Origin: Phycisphaerales bacterium
GTDB lineage: Bacteria; Planctomycetota; Phycisphaerae; Phycisphaerales; UBA1924
NCBI GenBank assembly: GCA_020853975.1
Contig: JADYXW010000045.1
Coordinates: 1-64,000 of the forward strand
Direction of reading: 5' to 3'
Length of the DNA: 64,000 bases
How positions within the stretch are numbered: the first letter of the stretch is position 1; the number at the start of each line of letters is the position of its first letter. The notes below the pieces were generated by a model. It did no database searches and had not been told where the DNA came from. It saw nothing but the letters and a program-made list of their open reading frames with translations. The position numbers were made by a program, and so were the translations under genes. Shown piece after piece: positions 6,717 to 15,849 of the stretch.

Positions 6717-8681
6717 TCACGCGGCGGCGGGAACCCGCTGCACCCGCCCGCGGTGAACGCCCACCTGCGCCTCCATCCCCCGGCACCAGAACTCCAGCAC
6801 CAGGGCGCGGTAGAAGATGTCCGACCACGGGGAGTACCGCGGGTGCCGGTCCTGAAGCCTGGCCACGCCCTCGCCGCTCAGAATCCCGTTCCCGATGAGG
6901 TATCCACCCTCCAGCGAGTGGCGATAGGCGTCCACCAGCGCGCCCATCCAGAGCCTTTGTGGAGGTGTGAAGCCCGTCTTCGGACGGTTCAGGATGTAGT
7001 CCGGGAGCAGGGGCCTGACGGCGTCCTTGAAGCGGCTCTTGGCCGGCAGGTGGTCGTCGGGTCTTACCTTCCGAAGACCCACCGCCACCTCCGCGAGACG
7101 ATAATCAGACAAGGGCAACCTCAACTCCACCGAGTTGGTCATCGACAGCCGGTCCCCCTGCGTCATCCCGTTTTCCATCAGGTACAGGCGGCAGGACATG
7201 CAGGTGAGCATCACGCCCGGATCGTCCCACTTCCCGCCCACGTCGAACGCGACGCCGGGATCGAAGCCGTGGCACTGTGCAAGATAGTCTGGCGTGAGGA
7301 TGCGGGGGAGCGCGTAGTCGCCCCGCATGTACTCCATCGAGGCGTTGTACCCCACGATCCGGGACGCGGGCTGGCCCGCGTCCGGGTTGTTGCGCTCGTA
7401 GCCGTACACGAAGCCGATGTTCCTCAGAGCGCACGCGCGCAGCGCCGACGGGCCCGCGCCGTGGGGCATCCGGTCCCAGAGTCTTCCGAGTTGCTCGCCG
7501 AACGAATCCAGTTTCCCGGCGGCCTTGGCCCGGGTCATCGCCGCGGCGCGCCGGACCCACTCGTATCCCCAGAACAACTCATCGCCCCCCTGCCCCTTGA
7601 GCAGCACGGGGATCCCGCTCTCGCGGGCCAGCCTGGAGACTGCGAAGTAGCTGTGACCCGCGGTGTCCGCAATCGGGTCGTCTCTCCAGAACGCGCGCTC
7701 GGGGAAGAGCTCCACCACCTCGCGCACCGGCACCTCCACTTCGTGGAAGGGCATGCCGAGCTCCTCGGCCCAGCGTCGAGCGGCGGTGCGTTCGTCCTGC
7801 CTGGGATGGCCCGGGTAGCCCACCGTGAGCGCGTGCACCTGCCCGGGGCGAGCCCGCGACGCAAGGGCCGCCACGGCGCTGGAGTCGATGCCCGCGGAGA
7901 GTGCGACACCCACCGGCACGTCGGCCCTGGTGATGATCTCCGCGATACGCTCCAACTCCTCGCGGATGGTGGTCACGGGATCGGCGTCGATGGGCGGCGC
8001 GTCCTCCAGCCTCCAGTAGCAGCGCTCGGTCTTCTCCCAGGTCCGCAGGTCGATGCTGAGGAAGTGACCCGCGGGCAGCTTGCGGACGCCCACGATGGGC
8101 GTGCCCGGCTCGGGGACGTAGAGGTAGTGAAAGTACTGATTGATGGCTTCCGGACTGAGCCTGAAGGGGATCAGCCCGCTCGCCATCGTGGCCCGGAGTT
8201 CGGATGCGAAGAGCACCCGTCCGTCCGTCTCGTGAAGGTACAGTGGCTTCTCGCCCATCCGGTCCCGCGCGAGCACCACGCGCTGCGTGCGCATGTCGTG
8301 GATGGCGATGGCGTACATGCCCCGGAGCTTCTGGAGGAAGTCCATCCCCCATTCCTCGTAGGCGTGAACGATCGTCTCGCAATCGCTGCCCGTTCGGAAG
8401 CGGTGCCCCCGGCTCTCGAGCTCTGCGCGCAGCTCGACGTGGTTGTAGACCTCGCCATTGGCGACCAGCGCGATCGTGCGGTCCTCATTCCACAGGGGCT
8501 GCCAGCCCCCGGTCAGGTCGATGATGGCGAGCCGGCGCATCGCCAGGTGTACCTGCCCCGAGCGGTGCTCGCCTTTGCCGTCCGGCCCTCGATGGATGAG
8601 CGCGGCGCTCACCCGGTCCACGGCGGCAGATTCGTCCGTGGTCAGAGGGTTTCTGGACATCAGGCCGCAAATGCCGCACAT
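6717..8681 (-). CDS. asnB: asparagine synthase (glutamine-hydrolysing)
   Basis: The start is set at the ATG giving MCGICG, because Cys2 is the N-terminal nucleophile of class II glutamine amidotransferases; an upstream extension of 32 codons is therefore excluded. The N-terminal domain carries RGPDG and NGEVYNH. The synthetase half has the PP-loop LSAGIDSS at about residue 261 (usual form LSGGxDS) and later GGDELFWGY. The 654-aa length fits AsnB. It converts aspartate to asparagine, or amidates a saccharide or peptide in the subgroup found in polysaccharide loci. Neighbouring GT39-like genes make an envelope role possible. Confidence 0.9.
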   Translation of the reverse strand: MCGICGLMSRNPLTTDESAAVDRVSAALIHRGPDGKGEHRSGQVHLAMRRLAIIDLTGGWQPLWNEDRTIALVANGEVYNHVELRAELESRGHRFRTGSDCETIVHAYEEWGMDFLQKLRGMYAIAIHDMRTQRVVLARDRMGEKPLYLHETDGRVLFASELRATMASGLIPFRLSPEAINQYFHYLYVPEPGTPIVGVRKLPAGHFLSIDLRTWEKTERCYWRLEDAPPIDADPVTTIREELERIAEIITRADVPVGVALSAGIDSSAVAALASRARPGQVHALTVGYPGHPRQDERTAARRWAEELGMPFHEVEVPVREVVELFPERAFWRDDPIADTAGHSYFAVSRLARESGIPVLLKGQGGDELFWGYEWVRRAAAMTRAKAAGKLDSFGEQLGRLWDRMPHGAGPSALRACALRNIGFVYGYERNNPDAGQPASRIVGYNASMEYMRGDYALPRILTPDYLAQCHGFDPGVAFDVGGKWDDPGVMLTCMSCRLYLMENGMTQGDRLSMTNSVELRLPLSDYRLAEVAVGLRKVRPDDHLPAKSRFKDAVRPLLPDYILNRPKTGFTPPQRLWMGALVDAYRHSLEGGYLIGNGILSGEGVARLQDRHPRYSPWSDIFYRALVLEFWCRGMEAQVGVHRGRVQRVPAAA

Positions 8682-8821
8682 GGCGGGTCCGTTCGTCAGA
8701 TCGGGCGCGAGGGAGTTCCACGCCCTGAGAAGAGTCGCGAAGCCGCTGACCGGGAGCGTCGGTGTTGAGGCGGGCACGCGTCTCCGGGGCGGTCAGCGGA
8801 CCACCGGCCGGCGTGTGCGCG

Positions 8822-9190
8822 CTACAGAGCGGCGGCGGGTGCGGGTGGCCCGCGTGCCGAGAGCCTTCCGAACCGCCGCTCGCGCGGCCGCGAGAGCCGC
8901 ATCGGCGCACGCGCGGCTCGAAGCCCACGCTCCGCGCACGCGGCCCGCTGCCTTCCAAAGGTCGACTTTGCCTGCTCGCTCTGGTCCGAGGTGACGGGAT
9001 CGTCCTCAAGCGAAGCATCTTCGCTGCCGCCCGAGCAGCTGAGAGTGGCCGCATGCCCGCGCTCCGAACTCACCGAGTGGGCGCTGCCGCACGAGGCGTG
9101 CGCGGGCTGCGCGAACCACAGCGCCATCAGGCCGGCCACGATCAGGCCAACCCACAACCCAGCGTTACCCCACGAGTCGTTCTGCCGCAC
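8822..9190 (-). CDS. small putative exported protein
   Basis: This is an uncertain 122-aa reading frame from a GTG with a GGGGG stretch a few bases upstream. After MRQNDSWGNAG it has a hydrophobic segment (LWVGLIVAGLMALWFAQ) and a likely signal-peptidase site AHA|SCG, then a Ser/Glu/Asp-rich segment with few predicted structures. The last 35 residues are Arg/Ala/Pro-rich and look like ordinary GC-rich read-through. It lies between asnB and the divergent GT39-like gene. I recognise no family; it could be spurious. Confidence 0.35.
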   Translation of the reverse strand: MRQNDSWGNAGLWVGLIVAGLMALWFAQPAHASCGSAHSVSSERGHAATLSCSGGSEDASLEDDPVTSDQSEQAKSTFGRQRAACAERGLRAARAPMRLSRPRERRFGRLSARGPPAPAAAL

Positions 9191-9230
9191 CAGTGCCCCC
9201 TGGCCGCCGCGACCGATCGTCCTACCGCAC

Positions 9231-9250
9231 ACCCAGGTACTTTCCTGGGT
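9231..9250. promoter_or_regulatory. inverted repeat ACCCAGG-N6-CCTGGGT, possible operator
   Basis: Perfect 7-base arms separated by six bases lie in the intergenic region between the minus-strand small gene (start 9190) and the plus-strand GT39-like gene (start 9300). The surrounding 50 bases are distinctly A/T-richer than the rest of the window, as expected for a divergent promoter region. The cognate regulator is unknown; a role as operator is inference. Confidence 0.4.
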
Positions 9251-9288
9251 ACCACACACTATCACACATATCGACGATTGAACACCGC

Positions 9289-9294
9289 TACTCT
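9289..9294 (+). promoter_or_regulatory. -10-like hexamer TACTCT for the GT39-like gene
   Basis: TACTCT ends five bases before the GTG at 9300, consistent with a leaderless transcript. No convincing -35 hexamer is seen 17 bases upstream. Confidence 0.4.
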
Positions 9295-9299
9295 CGGGC

Positions 9300-10868
9300 G
9301 TGCGGGAATCCACGGAACCAGTCGGCGCGAACCCAAGCCGTAGTGCGGGCCGATCCGATGCGGCATGTGTTTGGATACTCGCCGCCCTGGCCATCTCCCT
9401 TCGAGTCCCAGGGCTATTCCAGAGCCTTTGGGTAGACGAGGTATTCAGGACTTTTGTGGGTCTTTCGGGCGATTCCGCCCGTCATCTCATCCTTCGGGAC
9501 GTCCACAATCCGCTCTACAACCTGATGATGTATCCGTGGATCCGGGTCTTCGGCGACTCCGAGATCGCCATTCGGATCCCGAGCCTCTGCGCGGCGCTCA
9601 TCCTCATCTGGCTCGTCTGGAGGTGGGTTGTTCCCCGGTTTGGGGCAAGGGCGGGGGCCTTGGCGGCGGCGATGATGGCGGTCTCGCCCGTCGCGGTCTG
9701 GTACTCCACCGAGGCCAAGAACAACGTCTTCACCGTGCTGTTCACGACGCTGGGCGTCATGACGCTGGACGCGGCTATTCGGTCTCGCTCGTTCCGCGAC
9801 ACAGCGATCGCGACGCTGTTCGTGGTGCTCGCCTTCGCAACCGATGCGCAGTCGCTGCTGGTGCTCGTGCCCGTCGGCGTGCTGGTCACGTGGATGTCAC
9901 TCCGTGACGCGCGGGCGGGGGCTCTGTCGTGGGGTCGATCCGACGCGGGCGTCCTCCGGCGCGCCGGGCCCGTGCTCATCTGCGCGCTCGTGGCGGCTGC
10001 GGTCATCACGCCCTGGGTCATCTACAAGGCGGGCCACGCTTCCGAACTCAGCCGGCGCTATGTAGGCTACTTCGATTGGCATGAGCCGATCCGGCTCCTG
10101 GTCCTGTGGTTTCCGACGGGCGGGGCCATCCCTCCGATCGGCCCGGAGCACCCGGGAGGCTGGTTCGGAGACCGGGAGGGCTGGGTGATCCGCGCGCTGC
10201 TCGTCACGCCCTTCGTGCTGCCCCCGATGATCCGGGGCGTGCGCGCACTGACGAGTACGCCCTCGGGAGTGGTCACGCTGGGTGCGATCCTCTGGCCTGT
10301 CCTCCTCATGTATGTGATGAGCGAGGCGCTGGTGCTCAGTGGCTCGGCGCTGCGTCTCTACCAGCCCCGCAACCTGCTTGTCGTCCTGCCCTGGTTCTGC
10401 ATTGTCGTCGGGGCGGGGCTCGCCGCCATCCCGCCCGGCCCGCTCAGGCTGGCGCGGATGCTCCTGCCGATCGTGCTCTCGCTGTGCTGCACGGTTGCCA
10501 TCCGCACGTTCCGGGCCGACGCCGTGACCGTCAACACCCCGAACCCGGACTGGCGCGGAGCGCTGCGCTGGATCGAAGCCCAGGACGGTCCGTCGCGCCT
10601 GCCAGTGGCGAGCAACTCCATGGTGCAGCCGATCTGGTACTACTCGCCGGGCCGGGACGCGATGATGCTCCCCGGGCGCTCGGGGCTCGCGACGGAGCTG
10701 GAAACGCTGAGCTCCGGCCCCGGCTTCGGCGAGTTCTGGTATATCCACAACCCGCACTGGGGGTTCCGCGTGCCGCCCGAGGAGCTCCGGGCCGCGCTCG
10801 AGCGCTATCGCACGCTCGATGCGCGGACGTTCCGCAGCCTGGAGGTCTTCCGGCTCAGCCGGGAGTGA
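9300..10868 (+). CDS. GT39/ArnT-like polytopic glycosyltransferase
   Basis: This 522-aa membrane protein has around 10-12 hydrophobic segments. After the first helix it has SLWVDEVFR, matching the acidic (D/E) motif in the first periplasmic loop of dolichyl-phosphate-mannose/ArnT-type transferases, and then HNPLYNLMMYPW, the conserved region of the second loop. Such enzymes transfer a sugar from a polyprenyl-phosphate carrier to protein or lipid on the outer face of the membrane. A soluble C-terminal part (about 400-522) follows. The acceptor is unknown. The GTG start is supported by a TACTCT box five bases upstream. Its 3' end overlaps convergent nadE by 14 bases. Confidence 0.75.
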   Translation: MRESTEPVGANPSRSAGRSDAACVWILAALAISLRVPGLFQSLWVDEVFRTFVGLSGDSARHLILRDVHNPLYNLMMYPWIRVFGDSEIAIRIPSLCAALILIWLVWRWVVPRFGARAGALAAAMMAVSPVAVWYSTEAKNNVFTVLFTTLGVMTLDAAIRSRSFRDTAIATLFVVLAFATDAQSLLVLVPVGVLVTWMSLRDARAGALSWGRSDAGVLRRAGPVLICALVAAAVITPWVIYKAGHASELSRRYVGYFDWHEPIRLLVLWFPTGGAIPPIGPEHPGGWFGDREGWVIRALLVTPFVLPPMIRGVRALTSTPSGVVTLGAILWPVLLMYVMSEALVLSGSALRLYQPRNLLVVLPWFCIVVGAGLAAIPPGPLRLARMLLPIVLSLCCTVAIRTFRADAVTVNTPNPDWRGALRWIEAQDGPSRLPVASNSMVQPIWYYSPGRDAMMLPGRSGLATELETLSSGPGFGEFWYIHNPHWGFRVPPEELRAALERYRTLDARTFRSLEVFRLSRE

Positions 10869-12648
10869 CCCGCCCCCTCGGCGGCTCGTGCGACCAGCGC
10901 TGGGCGATGGGCCAGCGCCTGCCGGAACCGAAAGCGACGCTGGTGACCTTGAGGCCCGTCGCGGCCTGCTTGCGCTTGTACTCGGAGAGGTCGATGAGCC
11001 TCACGATGCGCCCCACGGTCTCCTGGGCAATGCCGGTGTCCCTTGCGATGCTCGCCGGGCTCTGGCGCCCCTGCACGTACCGAGCGAGGATCTGGTCGAG
11101 TTCTTCGTAGGGGGGGAGCGAGTCCTGATCGGTCTGGTTCGGCCGCAGCTCGGCGCTGGGCGCCTTGGTGATCGAGGACTCCGGGATGGGCGGACCCGCG
11201 AAGCCGCAGGACTGGGCGTTGGTGTTGATCCACGCCGACAGCCTGTAGACCCATTGCTTGGAGAGGTCGCTGAGCACCGCGAGCCCGCCGTTCATGTCGC
11301 CATAGAGCGTCGCATAGCCGACGGACATCTCGCTCTTGTTGCCCGTGGTGAGCACAATGGCGCCCGAGCGGTTCGAGAGCGCCATGAGGAGCGTGCCCCG
11401 GACGCGCGACTGGAGGTTTTCCTCGGTGAGGTCGGGGAGCTTCTCGCCAAGCCGCGCCAATCCCAGGCCGTCAAAGGCGGGGTCCACCCCGTCGCGGAAG
11501 GCCTCGACCATTCCCTGGATGGGGGAGGTGATGCAGTGCATGCCGAGCGCCGAGGCCAGAGCCGCCGCGTCGCGGAGCGAGTGCTCGCTGCTGTACCGCG
11601 AGGGCATGGCGACCCCGAGCACCTGCTCGGCGCCGATGGCGGCGCTCGCCAGCGCCGCGGTAAGCGCCGAATCGATCCCGCCCGAAAGCCCGATGATGGC
11701 GCGGCTGAAGCCCGTCTTCCGCAGATAGTCGCGCACACCGAGCACCAGCGCCTCGAAAAGCAGCAGCTCTTCCGGGGCCTCGGGCAGGGCGGTGTCCTTC
11801 GAGAGGGCGAAGGCGGCGCCCTCCAGGTGCCGTGGGATCACGCCCTCCACCAGCGACCTTGGGGGCTTCACGCCGGCGCGCGTGTCGAAGACGCACACGC
11901 CATCGCGGAAGAGCAGGCCGTTGGTGATGACCTTGCCGTCGGGCCCGAAGGCGAAGCAGTGCCCGTCGAAGACCAGTTCGTCGTTGCCGCCGAGCTGGTT
12001 GACGCTGGCGACCGTGACCCCGTGCCTCCGGGCGTGACGGGCGACGATCTCTCGGTGCTTCTGCCCCTTGCCGCAGACAAAGGGGCTGGCGGATGGGCTG
12101 ACAAGCACGGTGGAGCCGCGTGCCACAAGCTCCGCGACCGGGTCCGACGCGCTGCGATACCTCCAGCCGAAGCCGGCGTCGTCGCCCTTCCAGAGGTCCT
12201 CGCAGATGGCCAGCCCGACGCGGACCGTCCCCTGGGGGCATGGCACGTCGACGACGACAGGCTCGGCCCCTGGCACGAAGTAGCGGTCCTCGTCGAAGAC
12301 GTCGTAGGTCGGCAGGAGGCGCTTGTGGTACGTCGCGAGGAGCGAGCCATCCCGGAAGACCAGCAGTGCGTTGGCGATGCCCCGCCCCGTCCGCACCGGG
12401 CAACCGAGAACGATGGTCACGCCCGGCACCGCCGTGCTTCCGAGTTCGTGGGCGGTGCGTTCGCACGCTTCGACGAAGCCCTCCTGCATCAGCAGATCGC
12501 GGGGCGGATAGCCGCAGATGCAGAGCTCGGGCAGCACGACGAGGTCCGCGCGGTTGGCCCGCGCCTTGTCGACGGCGGCGGCAACCAGAGCCGCATTCGC
12601 GTGAAGGTCACCGATGGTCGGGTTGAGGGGCACGAGTGCGATGCGCAT
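10855..12648 (-). CDS. nadE: glutamine-dependent NAD+ synthase
   Basis: A 597-aa two-domain enzyme makes NAD+ from deamido-NAD+, ATP and glutamine. The N-terminal nitrilase-type glutaminase has the triad Glu41 (LPELCICGY), Lys109 (YHKRLLP) and Cys149 (AICEDLW). The synthetase domain begins near 300 and has the PP-loop LSGGIDSALT at about 321-330; the C-terminus ends with FGSGRRWPIAQRW, typical of NadE. The ATG at 12648 begins MRIALVPLNP, the usual N-terminus; an upstream in-frame extension overlaps the previous gene and is unlikely. It is probably co-transcribed with the membrane protein upstream (9-nt gap). Confidence 0.94.
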   Translation of the reverse strand: MRIALVPLNPTIGDLHANAALVAAAVDKARANRADLVVLPELCICGYPPRDLLMQEGFVEACERTAHELGSTAVPGVTIVLGCPVRTGRGIANALLVFRDGSLLATYHKRLLPTYDVFDEDRYFVPGAEPVVVDVPCPQGTVRVGLAICEDLWKGDDAGFGWRYRSASDPVAELVARGSTVLVSPSASPFVCGKGQKHREIVARHARRHGVTVASVNQLGGNDELVFDGHCFAFGPDGKVITNGLLFRDGVCVFDTRAGVKPPRSLVEGVIPRHLEGAAFALSKDTALPEAPEELLLFEALVLGVRDYLRKTGFSRAIIGLSGGIDSALTAALASAAIGAEQVLGVAMPSRYSSEHSLRDAAALASALGMHCITSPIQGMVEAFRDGVDPAFDGLGLARLGEKLPDLTEENLQSRVRGTLLMALSNRSGAIVLTTGNKSEMSVGYATLYGDMNGGLAVLSDLSKQWVYRLSAWINTNAQSCGFAGPPIPESSITKAPSAELRPNQTDQDSLPPYEELDQILARYVQGRQSPASIARDTGIAQETVGRIVRLIDLSEYKRKQAATGLKVTSVAFGSGRRWPIAQRWSHEPPRGRVTPG

Positions 12649-12656
12649 AGGAGGGT

Positions 12657-13685
12657 TCACTGTATTCGGGGCTCGGTCCCGCCCACGCCGGCCCCTTGTG
12701 AGAGCAGCCGCCAGGGCCTCAGCCACGCGAGCGCCAGGACGACGCAGGCGACGACGACCACCACCTCCGCGGCGCTGACGGCCAGGGCGATCCCGGCGAA
12801 GGCGGCGTAGTTCACGCCCGGCAACACCCTCGCGAGGCCGGTAGCCCCTCCCTCGCGCGCGCCCACAGCGCCGCTTGGGCTCACGACGCCGATCAGGAAA
12901 TAGACGCCCGCGATCAGGACCGCGTCATGGGCCGGCAGCAGCTCTCCGATCGCTCTCGCCGCGACGACAAAGCGCACGGCCTGCACCAGCAGGTCCGCGA
13001 GGCGCAGGCCGGCGGCGGCGGCGAGCGTCGGAGCGTGCCCGAGCATTCCAAGCCCGTTGTGCAGCCTCGCGAATCTCTCGGACGCCGCGAGCCGCCCGCG
13101 CCAGCCGCGCTGTCCGAGCAGGCGACGCAGTCTCTGGAGCCCTCGCTCACCCCCCAGCCAGGCCGCGGCGCCGTGCAGGGCGGCGAGCAGCACGAGGATC
13201 CCGCCGAGCGACGCGGCGACGTAGAGGGCGTCGACGCGCTGCCTCCAGAGGCCCGCGAGGGCCGGGGGGAGAAGCACCGCGAGCACCACCGCCGCGTTGG
13301 ACATCAGCCAAGCTCCGATCGTGAGCACCGGGACGCCATCCCGCCTGTTGTGCACGAGCACACGCCACACGATGCTGAGCTTGAAGGGGAAGTACGCGAG
13401 GAAGGTCGCGACAGCGTTGACCGCCAGCACGTCCACCCAAGGCAGGCGCTTGAGGGGCCGGAGCGTCACCCAGAAGAGCGTGCCGTTGAGCGTCAGGCTC
13501 AGCAGCGAGAGCCCCGCGAGCGTCCAGGCGTCCGCCGCGCTCAACCCCCGCAGCCGTTCGAGCGACCCGCCCTTCCATGCGGTGTGCACGCACCATGCGA
13601 GCAGGGCCAACGACACCACGCCGCCCATGGCCTGCAAGGCCACGGTGCGCCCTCGGCGGGGGGATCTGCGCCGGGCGTCACTCAA
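12657..13685 (-). CDS. YbhN/flippase-like integral membrane protein
   Basis: The protein has about eight hydrophobic helices and a positively charged N-terminus. Its layout and the segment near the C-terminus (YFLIGVVSPSGAVGAREGGATGLARVL) resemble the lysylphosphatidylglycerol synthase transmembrane/YbhN family (flippase-like domain). The most plausible start is a TTG at 13685 that overlaps the upstream stop as TTGA; an ATG at 13628 is the alternative. It lies between a GT39-like enzyme and nadE on the same strand. A role in lipid or lipid-linked sugar movement is inference. Confidence 0.6.
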   Translation of the reverse strand: MSDARRRSPRRGRTVALQAMGGVVSLALLAWCVHTAWKGGSLERLRGLSAADAWTLAGLSLLSLTLNGTLFWVTLRPLKRLPWVDVLAVNAVATFLAYFPFKLSIVWRVLVHNRRDGVPVLTIGAWLMSNAAVVLAVLLPPALAGLWRQRVDALYVAASLGGILVLLAALHGAAAWLGGERGLQRLRRLLGQRGWRGRLAASERFARLHNGLGMLGHAPTLAAAAGLRLADLLVQAVRFVVAARAIGELLPAHDAVLIAGVYFLIGVVSPSGAVGAREGGATGLARVLPGVNYAAFAGIALAVSAAEVVVVVACVVLALAWLRPWRLLSQGAGVGGTEPRIQ

Positions 13686-15826
13686 GGCCGACCCTCCCGC
13701 CCGGCGGGGTCCACAAGAAACACGCCGATCTCGGGCCAGCCACGAACCAGCGCCGTCTGCGAGGTCATCCAGTGAGCCACGGCGTCGGGGTCCACCGCGG
13801 GGTCGATCCACCCCGAACGCTTCAGCCTCGTCAGTTCGCTCATGTTCACCAGAACGAGGTCGCAGCCCCGCTCACGCAGCGCCGGCCCCCAGGTGCTGGG
13901 GTCGTCCGGATGGGCCCGCATCACCTCGCCCATGGGCCAGCGGTCCCACGTGGAGTTGCACAGGATGGGCGTGGTGTAGTACAGCCCCGTCGCGTCGCCC
14001 AGCAGGTAGACGCGTGTGCCCGGGGGCAGCGCGAAGTTCACGTACTGCTCCGGGCCCACGTCCGGCAGCATCCTGCGGCGTTCGTCGCCCGAGAGGCCGG
14101 AGCCGGTGCGCGCCGCGGGCCCCGCCGCCAGCAGGCGGTTGGGGTGTCCGCCGCTCTGCGTCGAGAAGACCCACGCGCTGTGGAAGGCGAGCGCCGTGCC
14201 GAGCAGGCACGCAAGCAGGGGGCCGCGCCAGCGCGATGGCCCACCGCACGCCCACAGGGCGATCACAATCGCCCCCGGCGAGAGCGCCGGCAGCAGGAAC
14301 CGAGACTGCAGGTGCGTCGCGCTCGCCCAGACCAGCACCTGGAGCGGCACCGCGAGCAGGAGCACGCCTCGCAGGCCCCGGCCCGGCCCCTTTAGCACCC
14401 CGGGCACGCCTGCGGCCAGCGCGAGCAGCACAACGGGAAAGAACACGCTCCACTGCGCGTGGAGAGCGCCGCGGTGCGACGGGCCCATGGGGTCCGTCGC
14501 ATCCCGGACCACGAGGAGCCTCAGCCGGTCCAGCACGCCCCCCTCGAAGCGGTGCCCGGCCGCGAACCGCGCGACCTGCTCCGCGGTCCACCAGCCTGTG
14601 CCGCCCTCTGCGTTCGGAAACAGCCATGCGGCGAAAGGGAAGACAGGGTTGCCCGTGGCGAGGCCGTTTCTTGCGAGCCAAGGGGCGATCATGGCCGCGC
14701 CCCCCGCGAGGACGCCGACGAAGAGCCTGACCCAGCCCGCGCGGGGCGATGCGATCAGCAGCAGCGCGCCGACGACGGGCGCGAAGAAGAGCGCCGCGGT
14801 GGGCTTCACCGAGCACGCGGCCCCCACGAGCAGGCCCGCGGCGAGGCCCCTCGAGAGGGGCGTGAAGGGAGCGACTTCGAGCGCCGCGAGCAGGGCCCCG
14901 GCGCCCATCGCGACCATCGCCATGTCGTTGTACGCGAGCGAGCCGGTGACGAGCGCCCAGGGCGTGGAGAGCACCACGAGGCCCGCCGCCCCGCCCGCGA
15001 CGTCGGCACGCCCGCCCGCGATCCCGGCGCGCCGCGCAGCATGGCGAGCCGCTCCCGAGGTGAACCACGCACCAGCCACCGCGAAGAGCGCGTGCAGCAT
15101 CTGGCACGACAGCAGCCTGTAGCCCTCGCCCGCAGTCAGCCCGTGCGAGCGCGGCGCCAGGGTCATCGCACCCAGGTGTGCCCACGCCGCTTCCAAGTAA
15201 CCCGGGAGCGAGCCGTACACGTTGTCTTCGCCGGGCCAGACCCTCCCCCGCTCGATCCACTGCTGGGGCAGCAGCAGGTGGTACGAGAGCGTGTCGTACG
15301 CCCTGAACTCGCTGTCCCACAGCCACCCGGGCGGGTTACATGCGGCGACGATGAGCACGGCGAGCGCCACCGCCGCGGGTAGCGCCGTCCATGGCACGCG
15401 CAGTTCCACCCCGCCACCACGCAGCCGCGACAGCACGCGCGCTCCACCCAGCAGCAGCCCGGCGATCACCGGCAGCCAGGCGACCACCGCACCGACGGGG
15501 CCTCCCGGCAGCGCCACGACCCCGCCCAGGTGCGAAAGCCAGAGCATGATGCTCAGGCCCAGCGCGCCCCGCAGCGCCGCGGATGAGCCCGGCAAGAGCC
15601 TCGCGCCTAGCCACAGCCCAAGCCCAAGCGCCCCCAGCACCCACGCCAGCGCGGGCCACAGTGCAAAGAGCAATCGGTCGACCACCATCAGGGCGCCGGT
15701 GAGCGCGTCGTGGGGCCCGCCGACCCCAGCCAGCGAGAACACGCTCAGCACCAGCACCGCGGCAAAGGCCAGCCCGGCGGCTCGGCGTCGGTGCTCACTC
15801 ATGCTCTTCGCGGCGGTGGGGGTCAT
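13682..15826 (-). CDS. large polytopic membrane protein, GT39/GT-C-like
   Basis: This protein of about 714 aa has roughly a dozen hydrophobic helices and a soluble C-terminal domain from about residue 590. After helix 5 it has AYDTLSYHLLLPQQWIERG and GSLPGYLEAAW, a pattern seen in GT-C glycosyltransferase-like proteins of the PMT/ArnT type, with an Asp before the first hydrophobic cluster. I cannot name donor or acceptor. Starts at 15826 (MTPTAAK) or 15802 (MSEHRRR) are both possible; the longer overlaps nothing and is only 23 bases from divergent fur. It is coupled to the flippase-like gene by a 4-nt overlap. Confidence 0.6.
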   Translation of the reverse strand: MTPTAAKSMSEHRRRAAGLAFAAVLVLSVFSLAGVGGPHDALTGALMVVDRLLFALWPALAWVLGALGLGLWLGARLLPGSSAALRGALGLSIMLWLSHLGGVVALPGGPVGAVVAWLPVIAGLLLGGARVLSRLRGGGVELRVPWTALPAAVALAVLIVAACNPPGWLWDSEFRAYDTLSYHLLLPQQWIERGRVWPGEDNVYGSLPGYLEAAWAHLGAMTLAPRSHGLTAGEGYRLLSCQMLHALFAVAGAWFTSGAARHAARRAGIAGGRADVAGGAAGLVVLSTPWALVTGSLAYNDMAMVAMGAGALLAALEVAPFTPLSRGLAAGLLVGAACSVKPTAALFFAPVVGALLLIASPRAGWVRLFVGVLAGGAAMIAPWLARNGLATGNPVFPFAAWLFPNAEGGTGWWTAEQVARFAAGHRFEGGVLDRLRLLVVRDATDPMGPSHRGALHAQWSVFFPVVLLALAAGVPGVLKGPGRGLRGVLLLAVPLQVLVWASATHLQSRFLLPALSPGAIVIALWACGGPSRWRGPLLACLLGTALAFHSAWVFSTQSGGHPNRLLAAGPAARTGSGLSGDERRRMLPDVGPEQYVNFALPPGTRVYLLGDATGLYYTTPILCNSTWDRWPMGEVMRAHPDDPSTWGPALRERGCDLVLVNMSELTRLKRSGWIDPAVDPDAVAHWMTSQTALVRGWPEIGVFLVDPAGREGRP

Positions 15827-15837
15827 CGGTGAACGCG

Positions 15838-15843
15838 TAGGAT
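15838..15843 (+). promoter_or_regulatory. -10-like hexamer TAGGAT for the Fur-like gene
   Basis: TAGGAT ends six bases before the ATG at 15850 (spacer ACCGCC), so the message would be leaderless. Confidence 0.45.
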
Positions 15844-15849
15844 ACCGCC

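Noticed and set aside
6387..8768. Plus-strand open frame opposite asnB
   Set aside because: AsnB on the minus strand has the Cys2 nucleophile and PP-loop; the plus-strand product has no motif.
6717..15826. Exosortase-linked polysaccharide cluster around asnB and the membrane proteins
   Set aside because: No exosortase, PssA-like or polysaccharide-export genes are present; asnB and the GT39-like genes alone do not make the case.
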